A stretch of 30,567 bases of DNA, taken from contig NCSJ02000449.1 of NCBI GenBank assembly GCA_002812745.2, positions 1-30,567 of the forward strand, in the 5' to 3' direction. The notes beneath the pieces are model-generated. The model was not told where the DNA came from and ran no database searches. It worked only from the letters and a program-made list of their open reading frames with translations. The DNA is from Scytalidium lignicola. Taxonomy: Eukaryota > Ascomycota > Leotiomycetes. Position 1 is the stretch's first letter. Each line of letters opens with the position of its first letter. Made by a program: the position numbers and the translations under genes. This document shows, one piece after another, positions 1 through 8,768 of this stretch.

Positions 1-966
1 TTTCGCATACACCTGGTCGATCGTGACGGAGAAAAAGCGCAGCTCGTTCATGTCGAATGCTTCTACTCGGGAGCTATGCCGCATCAACTCAAGCTGGCCA
101 TTCAAGGTGATGGCATTGGCGTTAGCGGTTTGGTTTGTGGCTACGTGATGCGTGCCTTTATTCGCCTGTAACTTGAACTCGATGCTAAGGAATGGAAAGT
201 GCATTTTCTGGTCTGGCAATGCGTAACTTTATCCAGATTTGTCGTCAACTAAATGCATAATAGTTCGGACCTGATACGTCATGAAGGCCAGCATGGAATA
301 TCTGAAGACTGGATCAGGCTTAGGCCTTGGTAGAAGAAGGAGTAATGTGACGTTAAGGAATTCGGTTAGCAGAGGTATGAAGACGGCGTGGAACCATAAC
401 CGGTTGTAAGACTTCGTTAACCTCTCGTCGTCAATCTGGCTTATTGTAGGAATTATCTTCAGTGCTACTTCGTTATTGATATCATCCTCATTTGCCGTTC
501 AGAGCCGATGAATTGTCCATATCAGCTCCTGAACGACAGCATCGTCCAACTTAGGAGACCTTAACCGCTCTATTACCTCTATCGTTCACTGCATTAGTTC
601 AGCTGGCGAGTGTATGCATTTGATGTAAATATTCTGATAGTGTAAGTGTTTGTAATAATTTGAATTATTCACGTCTACAGCAACCATTTCAGAGCTTCTT
701 GTTGTCGTGTTGCGGGGACTGAGACTGTGATTATCTCCATAGGAGGAGCACTTGTCACCAGAATGGTGAGGTAATGTTTCCGTAGCTACTTCTGAGAGTC
801 GCTGAGACTGAAAGGACCCGCTAAACGAATCCTGGATTCGTTTCTCTTTGCTGGTTTGCTGAGTCGCTGTAGAATAGTGAGTGGATGCATGGCACTGACA
901 ATAGACAGACAGGTTGAAAAGCGCGAGGAATAGAAATATATACGGAACTAACGATAATTCTCCTCC
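1..966 (-). pseudogene. Broken fungal protein with PD-(D/E)XK-like core (DUF7924-type?), cut by the window edge
   Basis: Reading the minus strand from 966 to 1 gives one frame of about 320 codons with only three stops: TGA at 586-588, TGA at 499-501 and TAA at 229-231. The start of the frame is hydrophobic (FLFLALFNLSVY). A Ser/Thr/Gln-rich, probably disordered part follows (about 890-650), then a helical domain (DDAVVQELIWTIHRL, about 545-500). Near the window edge is FPFLSIEFK followed by THHVATNQ, with the E-x-K arrangement of PD-(D/E)XK nuclease folds. Fungal DUF7924-like proteins have a comparable block; that assignment is from memory of the family and is tentative. No ATG is evident, since the frame is closed by TGA at 967-969. 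The stops fit C-to-T/G-to-A decay. The C-terminus lies outside the window. Confidence 0.5.
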
Positions 967-1169
967 TCAAGGCTCGACTACTAGCGGGATTCATGGCTGT
1001 TTAGGCCTTTTTCTTGTTATGGTCTTGGATTCCAGTTTCTGGCTTGCTTATGGAGGTAAGGGACAATTAACGGCTAACGTCTTACACTCACGATCAGGCC
1101 ACCCCAAAAATCTACAACTAGAAAAGCACACTCAACTTTAAATTTATTTTGTAACCCTCCATAGTTCAA

Positions 1170-1680
1170 CTATATACAGTCTTCTACTTCACTAGGTAAT
1201 TCAGACTCGCTAGATTCATCTAGACTGTTATCAACCTCACCAGCTTCCACTTGCGCTTTATAGACAGTTTCTATATCTGCAAACTTTGAATTCAAGGTGA
1301 TTTAGACCCTCTTCCTCTTCCTAGCCCGTCTAGAATCAAGCTCTGCTTCAAGTGCTTCTACCTTACGTAAAGCAGTAGCTAATTGAAAATCCTTCTCCTC
1401 AAAGGTGTTTTAGACATTCCAGAATAATAGCCTTTGTATAGTTATAGGTCTTTTGCTGGACTTCTGCTCTTGACAATTGCCGACGCAAGGGTGTGATAGA
1501 GACAAATAAAGCCTCCTTGAATGTGTTGCCCAGCGCCGTCAGGAACATCCAAGCTTAGTCTTTACCGGATGTTAACTAGACAGGCGACTAGCGTTCCATG
1601 GGAGCGAATGGTGATAAATCTCCTTGTTGCGGCGTGATGGAAACGGTAGAAGGACAGCTTTCTGAAAGTTTGAATAAAGA
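1170..1680 (-). pseudogene. C-terminal remnant of a CENP-B/pogo-type DDE transposase
   Basis: The minus strand encodes a segment (LRRQLSRAEVQQKTYNYTKA) and, after a one-base frame change near 1411, FEEKDFQLATALRKVEALEA. A basic stretch RRARKRKRV follows, then NSKFADIETVYKAQVEAGE, an acidic tail and a TAG at 1170-1172. The arrangement of coiled coil, RKRKRV-like basic patch, N-S-x-F-A-x-I-E-x-x-x-x-A-Q and acidic end is typical of the C-terminus of fungal CENP-B/pogo-type transposases. Upstream on the same strand (1680-1500) the reading continues through three stops (TAG, TAG, TAA), each one C-to-T change from Gln. The DDE catalytic core is not recognisable further upstream. The same tail signature recurs at 23117-23374, which supports the assignment. 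Confidence 0.5.
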
Positions 1681-2529
1681 CTCGTGCCTAAGGAAGGACA
1701 AAGACTATAATGAGATCAAGATTAGCGACGTAGAAGGAGTTAGCATGCTTGTAAGAAGTTTGAACGTCATTGGTTTAGTTCCTTCTCCAAATCTCTAAAT
1801 CACATAAGATTCATAATGTAGCTACTGCTTTAACTTAGCCTCTTGTAGTTTTGATATAGTACGATAGGTATACTCGGCTTCTATGGACATCGGATCATCC
1901 GCTATGAGAAAGGCAGTAATGAAGACGGTGTCCTTACATTAAGGATCTCGTTCAAAAGCGGACTTTTCAAGAGCTTATTCGAGAGGTCGGAGACTTTACA
2001 ATTGACCTCGTATTGCTAATGGTGATTAGCAAGTGGTAAAGACAATTGCCTTTACATAGCACATTATTTGGAAGTGGCCAGTTCAAGAGCTTGTTCAGGA
2101 GGGACTTCGCAGTTGGATATTATGTCCGCAATGACAAACAGTACTTGTTTTAATTCTTAGAATAATTCTCTCACTGGTCTCGAGCCTGTCTGTTATTATC
2201 TTCAGTTAGACCCGAGAACACCATAACAGCAGCTTCCCTAGTATAGACTGAAGCCAAGTAGCGACAGAGCCTGATATGATTAATTCAGTCTCAACCCTTA
2301 CGTAGACCAAAACTGAGATCTCTCACCAGCAACAGGCCTGATGCCCCAAGTCTCATTGTCAAAAGAAGAGGTCTAGTTAGAGCAGCAGGTGTAATGATCA
2401 GAATGCCGTTACTGAGAAGCAATTTCACCATTGGCTTCGTGTGGTAGAGCCATTAGTCATCGTTGCCGAACCGGTAGTTCCTACATAGCTGCCTCGCGGC
2501 CTTGGGTTGTTGCGGGTGGCTTGTGACTT
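1681..2529. other. Gene-free stretch, probably decayed coding sequence
   Basis: Base composition is ordinary but no frame stays open. Short minus-strand patches look protein-like, for example VFITAFLIADDPMSIEAEY around 1930-1870 and LLNKLLNWPLPNN around 2100-2060. A short segment (ttcaagagctt.ttc) recurs at about 1965 and 2081. An ankyrin-type repeat protein remnant is possible, but I cannot support it. Confidence 0.3.
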
Positions 2530-3190
2530 GTGGCTTGTGGCTATTAAAACCAGAAGAAGTAATATTATTTTATAAATCTATTTATATTTTCTACGTTAAC
2601 TAGATTAATTACTTTTATCAAAGTTTAATTTATTAAAATCTAAGTTATAAAGTCNTTTTTCTTTTAGTTATCTTTAGAGTTTTTACTCTTAAAGTAAATT
2701 TTCTTTGTTATTATGTTTAAAGCTTATCTTTTAGTTTANTTTTTTTTAATTTTCTTCTTTGTTATCTAAGATTATTATATTAATAACAATTTCTTTTTTG
2801 TTCATTTTAATTATATTATTAGGATTAAGAGTTCTAAATATATAGTTTATATTTTTCTACTTGTTTAGCAATTCTTATTTATAATAATTAAAATGTTTTA
2901 TTATCATAGACNTTTTTAATAAGTTTTCTATGAAGAGACATACTTCATAGAAGTTGTATTAAGAGAAAAGTNAAAAATAAAATATAAAAGCTTATGTTAT
3001 NAAAAGAAAAGAATTAGAAAAGACAAAGTATATTATTTTATGTATAAACTGTATATTCAAAGCTTTTGAGTACAATATTATATTCGATTTAACTTTAATA
3101 ACAAGGCAACATTGTTAAAACTAAGAGTAAATGTTATAAAGGTATTAGATTTAAGTTGTTGAATACAGAGAAAAGAAGAAGAATGTACTT
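2530..3190. repeat. A+T-rich RIP-like repeat remnant
   Basis: The composition switches abruptly to strongly A+T-rich sequence with many TpA steps and no open frame on either strand, like the decayed retrotransposons further right. It contains four of the window's isolated N calls, each beside an A or T run. A 10-base inverted repeat (ttctatgaag / cttcatagaa, about 2926-2952) is present. I could not align it to gag, pol or either LTR, so its parent element is unknown. Confidence 0.5.
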
Positions 3191-3495
3191 GATTAGACTT
3201 TCCTGTCAAAGTTCATGTTACGCTGCTGCCATGGGGTTACTATGGCCTTAGGCTTTCTCCTAGGCTTAGTCATTAGCTTAGTCCCCACATCCTTACTTAT
3301 CAGGCTTTCATGGCTATATTAACTTAAGCCATAGCACACTCTCTTTAATAGATCATCGCTTTTACCACCCATAAAATATTCCCATTGTGCAACAGTTCAA
3401 TTATATTATGATGTACTATACTTATGTGGATTGTTAAGCTAATACTTTCATAGAAGGTTTGTACGTTGAAATCTCATCGCTGTTAATATTTGTAT

Positions 3496-3578
3496 ATTCA
3501 GAGCTAGACTGTTAAAAATCTCAACTTCTGATAAAAAATACTTAATGAAGAGAAGAAGTTGAGATTAAACCTCTGAAT
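3496..3578. repeat. Foldback / small inverted-repeat element
   Basis: A perfect 13-base inverted repeat (aatctcaacttct at 3517-3529, agaagttgagatt at 3554-3566) is nested within an outer 8-base pair of arms (attcagag at 3496-3503, ctctgaat at 3571-3578). Together they form an imperfect palindrome of about 83 bases. It may be a degraded MITE or a stable RNA hairpin if transcribed. No target-site duplication is evident. Confidence 0.55.
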
Positions 3579-4053
3579 CCTCGCATAAGTACTGTATTAA
3601 AATTTTGATTAACAGATAACCCTCTTTTTACTACTTTTCATCCCTTTCACGAATACTTTCCGTCGATCCTTTCACCTCGTACATAATTAGATCATGAGAT
3701 GTTATGACGTGATTTTCACCTCACTGTTGATTCTCATGTCAGTCTGTCGTCTCAGCATCTTTCTTCTTAGCTCCCATTATGGCTGAGGCGTATGATATTG
3801 TCAGGGAACGAGATCACAGTGGGGTAGAAGTGCTGTAAGCGTTAAGCCCCAGGCCCAGCGCCCCGGCAGAACCTCATGACCTTTGCCGCGTCCTTCGTAA
3901 GCCATGTCTAATAAACGAAGGGATACTCCGTACCAAATGCAGTTTTATCCTACGAACTTTAGCGCGGGTTATTAATAATAATTGGTTGTACTGTAGTAGG
4001 TTCGCTTAAATCGAATTTACAATCGTATTAAAAGTGAGCTATTTCCGACAGAC

Positions 4054-4083
4054 GAAAGGATACTAACTACTTCGTATCCTTTC
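4054..4083. repeat. Perfect 10-bp hairpin
   Basis: gaaaggatac (4054-4063) and gtatcctttc (4074-4083) are exact inverted repeats separated by 10 bases. No gene ends here on either strand, so a terminator role is not supported. Confidence 0.5.
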
Positions 4084-4885
4084 CCCCAAATATTTCTCCC
4101 TTCCAAGGGCCTTACCTTAGTACATACCTGGTTTCTGTTCTCTCATTTGCTCAGACCCTTGTACTGTGAGTGCTTTCTCTACAAAAAAATGTAACCTAAA
4201 TAGGTTAATAAAGTCCTTGCTGTCCTTGTACAAAATCTCACAACTCTAGTCTAATCCTCGTCATAATCCCAGTTTTGATCCTTGGAAAGGAGAAACATTT
4301 AGGGAGGGATAGTAGATGAAATTATCCAGATCCATGAACAGAGATAAATCTTCTTATATAGAGTTGAAAATTACCAAAACTGGTTTAGCTATAAGCTATA
4401 AATCGTTACCAACTTCCTAATTCGTCAGATCCAATCTCAGATCCATGTGGCTAAGACCTCTATTGTATGATGAACACGGAATTCCGATATAATGAGCCTG
4501 GAACTCCGATAACACCTGCACCAGCTTGGGTTAGGAGTCTTGGAATGCAACCACTAACCCAATTTCAGGGTTCAACTAACACTGATAAATTGAGAATCTC
4601 TCTGTTACTACTCTCTCTAAGTGCGCCTCCGAGTTAGAGTCTTATTATTTTGCTTAGTTTTAGAGTTAATTATATTTACAATTTGGTCCGTCACGAATTC
4701 TATTATATCCTGGTGGGCGCGGCCATTCTGTATAACTGAGGACAATGATCTTGTTACTCAGGAAACTCAAATTCAAAAAGAGATATCTTCTCCTAGAGTT
4801 TGATACTGAACAATCACTGGCTGATAACTTCAGTGTTTATTGGGCGTGTCGTGTTCATTCAGCTTAAGGTACAACCATTGAATTA

Positions 4886-5367
4886 GGGCCTGTTTGGCAA
4901 CCATATGGAGGCTCCATATTCCCCACTCCATATGCTCACATAATCAATATAGTGCTAAATTGCCAAACACCTTCCATATTCTCCACTTCATATTCTTCAC
5001 AGTATCTAACGCAATTGAGAACGCATATGGAGCTAGCTTAGCTCTATATTGATTTTGTATGGCATATAAAATAAGTAGGTCAGGAGCTACTTATTATTTC
5101 CATATTCCTCACCCTTTTCGCTGATTTTGACTGTTTACTGTAGTTATAAGCTATACTTACTATAATTATAATTTCAGCGAACTCTTCAATTTTATTATAA
5201 TTATAATTATTTTTATTAATTTTTTATTTTCATAATTTATGTATAATTTATATAAATTATGAAAAGAATATGGAGGAGATATGGAGAGAATATGGAGCTA
5301 TCACAAAAGCGGAAGGTGAAGGGAATATGGCGCTAATTATATAATCATATGGTTGCCAAACAGGCCC
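4886..5367. mobile_element. MITE, 482 bp, with 22-bp perfect terminal inverted repeats and TA flanks
   Basis: The left end (4886 onward) and the reverse complement of the right end (ending 5367) share 22 identical bases starting GGGCCTGTTTGGCAACC. Both ends are bordered by TA (4884-4885 and 5368-5369), as expected for a TA target-site duplication of Tc1/mariner-type elements. A TWA site of PIF/Harbinger type is less good because the flanks read TTA and TAA. The interior is A+T-rich with repeated ATATGGAG-like words and no coding capacity, so the element is non-autonomous. The intact ends suggest a fairly recent insertion compared with the RIP-degraded elements nearby. Confidence 0.8.
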
Positions 5368-5475
5368 TAAGTTAGGCAGCAAAATTAGACCCCCAATTTC
5401 GGATATCACCATGAAGTTCAATGCGCGGCAGAGTTCCAACCGTCGACGCCATCCTTCATTGACCTAGAGTTAATA

Positions 5476-5631
5476 CAGTCCCTCCCCCTGAATTGAATCG
5501 GTGTCGAGTGGCAAAATGAACCAGGGTATGATAGCCAATTACAACAAGAATTTTCCAGAATCCACCATTTTGATTGGTTTTAATAGCTTATATAATCTTG
5601 CTACTCGAAACCGATTCAGGGGGAGGGACTG
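5476..5631. mobile_element. Short MITE, about 156 bp, with ~30-bp imperfect terminal inverted repeats
   Basis: The left end reads CAGTCCCTCCCCCTGAA and the right end is its reverse complement. Similarity continues inward (ATCGGTGTCGAGTGGCA versus ATCGGTTTCGAGTAGCA) apart from a 5-base insertion in the left arm. TA precedes the left end (5474-5475), while the right flank is TC, so the duplicated TA may have mutated. It is non-coding and lies about 215 bases upstream of the glycosyltransferase start, possibly within its promoter. Confidence 0.7.
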
Positions 5632-5847
5632 TCTGGATGCCCGTAAGTAGATCCTTGCCCCAACCCATGTCTATGCCTATTAATCCCTGTTTCTTCTTAT
5701 CGGTTCTGTTTCCAGAAAAACGTGGCGTTAGGCGAAGCGTGTAACTGATAACTGGCTTTGCTTGGCTTTATTTTTCCTTGTTTTACTGCAACATAAAATG
5801 AACCGGTGGTTCAACTTTACTGTAACTGAAGCAAAGGATATTACAAA

Positions 5848-7257
5848 ATGGTTTGCGACACATGCAGCCCTTTGCAACAGGTTAATGAAGATTCCAAGAC
5901 CTGCCTTTCTTTAAAACCGTTGCTGCATCAAATGTACCTCCGTATATCCCGACGTTATTTCCAACGTTATCCATACGTTCTACTGGCAGCAATTATTTTC
6001 ATTTTCTCGGTGTCATTCTATGGGTATCATTATCTACGGTCCTGGTCTAGTCCTTGGGAAGTGCATCTGTTCTCGAAAGGAGCATTTGATGGGACATGGA
6101 ACTTTACAAGAGATGCTCGGAACTTGTTAATGAACGATACACACTGCAACCTTGCATTCCCAGGCCTGTTCAAGGAGATTGATCGAGCAGTGGAGTTGAG
6201 AAAAAATCATCACGTCACTCTCAAAGAGATAGATGCAATCAGCCCAATTAGGGGTTACAATCGTGTTATGATCTATGATAACCAGGTATGATAGCTATTC
6301 CTGAAGGGGAGTATAAGATATATTCTAAAAAATAAGCTCTACATAATTGGGGCAGGTGAAAATGTCAACACTCGCGATCAATCAACTCTCCATGCATTAC
6401 ATCGAGCAATCCTTACCTCACCCGACCCTCTACCGAATATCGAATTCACGTTCAACTCAGACGACATCGCTTCCTCTAATGACCCGACGTGGGCATATTC
6501 ACGGCGAAAAGAAGACGACAAATTGTGGCTCATGCCAGACTTTGGTTACTGGTCCTGGCCAGAACCCAAAATTGGCTCATACGCCGAGGTGCAGATGAAG
6601 GCAATGGCAATGGATAAAAAGGTACCATGGTCAAGCAAAATCAATAAATTAATATGGCGAGGGGCAGTGATGGGCCTACTAGTTAGGGAGCAACTGCTTG
6701 AAGCGTCAGCAGGAAAAGATTGGGCAGATGTGAAGATTCTCAATTGGGCGGACGAGGGAGAAAGGAAGAGCCACAATGTTTTGTCTATGGATGAGCATTG
6801 CAAATATAAATTTGTAGCACATACTGAAGGTGTCTCATACTCAGCACGGCTACAAAACCTCCAGAACTGCAAGAGTGTGATAGTAGCGCATAAACTCAAA
6901 TGGATTCAGCACCATCATCATCTGATGGCGTCTAAGGGACCTGAGCAGAACTTCGTCCAGGTGGGAGCGGACTTTTCTGGGTTGGATGAGGCTATGGAGG
7001 AGTTAATAGAGAATGATGAGCTGGCGGAGAGAATTGCGGAAAATAATGTCAAGATATTTCGAGAACGGTACTTAACGCCTGCTGCAGAGACTTGCTATTG
7101 GAGGAAGTTAATACGGGGCTGGGCCACAGTGAGCTTCCAGCCAGAATTCTATTCTAATGAGACAGGTAAGAATGGGACAGATAAGGAGGTGAAGTGGAGG
7201 GGCTTGCCGGTGGAATCGTACTTCCTGTTGAGAAAAACGGACTGGGATTATTACTAG
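5848..7257 (+). CDS. GT90/CAP10-type glycosyltransferase (capsule-associated protein-like), two exons
   Basis: Exon 1 is 5848-6285, the intron 6286-6336 (51 bases, GTATGA...TTCTAAAA...AAG) and exon 2 6337-7257. The join is in phase and reads MIYDNQ|LYIIGAGENVN, giving about 452 residues. This acceptor is preferred over the AG at 6354-6355 because only it keeps the family frame. Residues about 41-62 (YPYVLLAAIIFIFSVSFYG) form one membrane span after a short N-terminus, so a Golgi/ER type II protein is expected. The GT90/CAP10 signature is clear: WLMPDFGYWSWPEPKIGSY (about 210-228), LIWRGAVMG (251-259) and CKYKFVAHTEGVSYSARL (301-318), then FVQVGADFSGLDEAMEEL. Fungal relatives act in xylosyl or related glycan transfer to cell-surface or secreted glycans; the donor cannot be read here. 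No frame breaks are seen, although the gene lies between transposon remnants. Confidence 0.88.
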
Positions 7258-7304
7258 ATGTCGTCACAGGTCGAACGGCACGAGTTGTGGGGAGCCTTAA
7301 GATG

Positions 7305-7310
7305 AATAAA
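7305..7310 (+). terminator. AATAAA polyadenylation signal of the GT90 gene
   Basis: AATAAA lies 48 bases after the TAG stop of the glycosyltransferase, an expected place for a 3'-end signal. This is position and motif only. Confidence 0.4.
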
Positions 7311-7552
7311 TGGAGCTAGAGAGCCTTGCTCCATACTTTTTATCCCACAGGAGCGGGGGAGGAACAACTATTTTTCTATGCCTACTTATACATGTTATTT
7401 ATCCCTACCATAATATACTAGTCTCTATATCTTTATTATATAAACATAATAAACAAAGATTACTACAAATTTCTAATTTATCATATAATAACTTAAAGTT
7501 ATTATTAATAATTGTTGATTTTGAGTGGTTTTTAATTTAAATTTTAATTTGA

Positions 7553-7763
7553 TGTCAGGAGTGCTCCCACTCCACACCCATAATACAGGACAAGGCACTG
7601 GCTCTCCGGCGACACTTCTCAATTCAAATGCAATTGACAAACAGTTCGATACAATTTGTGCTGTGGGCTGCATGCGAACTGGATCTTGCCCGTTTCTAAC
7701 CCCTTGCTCGTACGTGTCGCCGGCCAGTGCCTTGCCTAACCGGGGTTGGGAGCGCTCCTGACA
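7553..7763. mobile_element. Inverted-repeat (MITE-like) element, 211 bp, with 50-60-bp arms
   Basis: The left arm (7553-7615) starts TGTCAGGAGTGCTCCCA and includes CAAGGCACTGGC and CGGCGACAC. The right arm (7713-7763), read in reverse complement, starts TGTCAGGAGCGCTCCCA and contains the same inner words, with short indels. About 97 bases lie between the arms. No clear target-site duplication flanks it (GA left, AC right). It is G+C-richer than its surroundings. It sits immediately upstream of the broken pogo-type element, and I could not tell whether it is the terminus of that element or an independent insertion. Confidence 0.65.
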
Positions 7764-7944
7764 ACAAGGTCCAGACGAAGTGCTTGAGGCTGAAGATTAA
7801 ACCAAATCTGGTTATAAGCCACGAACTTTAGTACGTTTCGTAGTTAACGTAATTCCCGGTCTCACTGACCACCTCCCCACCAAATCATCAATTCTATCAA
7901 CACCACAATTTTCAATAATTATTTTTTAACCACAACACGCTCCA

Positions 7945-8428
7945 ATGGCTAAAATTCCAGATCCACAACAAGAAGGAAGGGTCCTTCTTGCTATAAACGC
8001 GATTAAAAAAGGACAAATCACGTCCATTCGTAAAGCAGCATGTGTTTTTGACGTTCCTTGTTCTACACTGAATGCTCGGCTTCAAGGTACTCCTCAACAC
8101 CAAACCATATACACAAAATGCTTTAGAATGAGTCAACTTGAGAAAGAATTACTTATACAGTAGATACTTTCTATAGGCAAATGTGGATTACTTCTTAAAC
8201 CTTCAAGTGTACAATCAATAGCTAATATTTTAGTTGCTGAACGTGGTGAACCTACTCCTTCTCGTCCTGTAAGCAAAAACTGGTTTGGAGACTTTTTGAA
8301 GTGTCATTTAGAGTTAACTATCAAATATATATGTTAGTATAACTATAAACGAACTAAATGCAAAGATCCAAAGCTTATTCAAGAGTAGTTTGACAATATG
8401 ATAGTTATAAAAGTACAGTATAAGATAC
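7945..8428 (+). pseudogene. N-terminal part of a pogo-type (Fot/Tan-like) transposase, broken
   Basis: The frame opens with ATG at 7945 and encodes a Psq/CENP-B-type helix-turn-helix: GRVLLAINAIKKGQITSIRK followed by AACVFDVPCSTLNARLQGTP, which would bind the element's terminal repeats. It continues, past TAG at 8161-8163 (a Trp position in the family), through SSVQSIANILVAERGEPTPS and KNWFGDFLKCHLELTIKY, then a stop at 8335-8337 and KDPKLIQE*FDNM to QYKI. These blocks precede the DDE catalytic core in fungal pogo-type transposases. The sequence stops exactly where an LTR begins at 8429, before the first catalytic Asp region. All stops are explained by single C-to-T or G-to-A changes. A likely C-terminal continuation lies at 23117-23374 on the same strand. 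Confidence 0.75.
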
Positions 8429-8768
8429 TGTTACGGATCTTACCTTCACAGCCTGATAAGTCTGAGGGAATGACCTATGAGGTGTCAGTGATCAACGGGT
8501 GTTAAGTCACGTGACAAGGTCTTGGCGTATAGAGGCGTATAAGAGTGTATAGCTATACAGGTTTATACTGGTTTATACAGATGGAATATTATATGTTTAT
8601 ATAAGAATATACTCTTTAGGCTTTAGTTAAGAACCTTGTGTTTAACTTAAGTTACAACTTTATAATATACTTTACTACTTTACAAAACTTTAGTCAGCTT
8701 GTTCTACAAACAAACTTATAAAGTGATTAAGCTTATATCATGTGATGGTGATTAGAAGTTCTGTAACA
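8429..8768 (+). repeat. LTR, subfamily B, copy 1 (5' LTR of a plus-strand element)
   Basis: It starts TGTTACGGATCTTACC and ends CTGTAACA (terminal TGTTA/TAACA inverted repeat). It matches the reverse complement of the LTR at 22764-23112 over its length, for example the opening CTTACC.TCACAGCCTGATA. Inside are the palindrome GTCACGTGAC (8506-8515), a TATA-like TTATATAAG (8598-8606) and GTGTTTAA (8638-8645), the RIP-altered form of the block complementary to the primer site. GTATA-rich tandem words fill the U3 part. Confidence 0.8.

Larger units (their letters stand above)
3191..4885. other. Intergenic stretch without recognisable genes
   Basis: No frame longer than about 60 codons carries a recognisable domain, and no splice-connected model could be built. 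The stretch holds a foldback at 3496-3578 and a short perfect hairpin at 4054-4083. The reading frame at 4621-4803 has no recognisable protein features apart from a hydrophobic start and is probably chance. Confidence 0.4.

Noticed and set aside
1860..2110. Possible ankyrin-type repeat protein remnant on the minus strand
   Set aside because: Two similar LLNKLL-like segments exist but lie in different frames and no ankyrin signature (TPLHxA) is visible.
3191..3330. Possible diverged end of LTR B (TTAGTCCCC...TATCAGGCT)
   Set aside because: Only scattered words match the LTR at 22764-23112, with no TAACA end or polypurine tract.
6347..6598. Open frame starting at 6347 inside the GT90 gene
   Set aside because: It is the wrong frame of exon 2; the frame GENVNTRDQSTLHALHRAI continuing into WLMPDFGYW is the family-consistent one.
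6546..6899. 117-codon open frame on the minus strand
   Set aside because: Lies entirely inside exon 2 of the GT90 gene on the opposite strand and has no domain; it is a shadow of the real reading frame.
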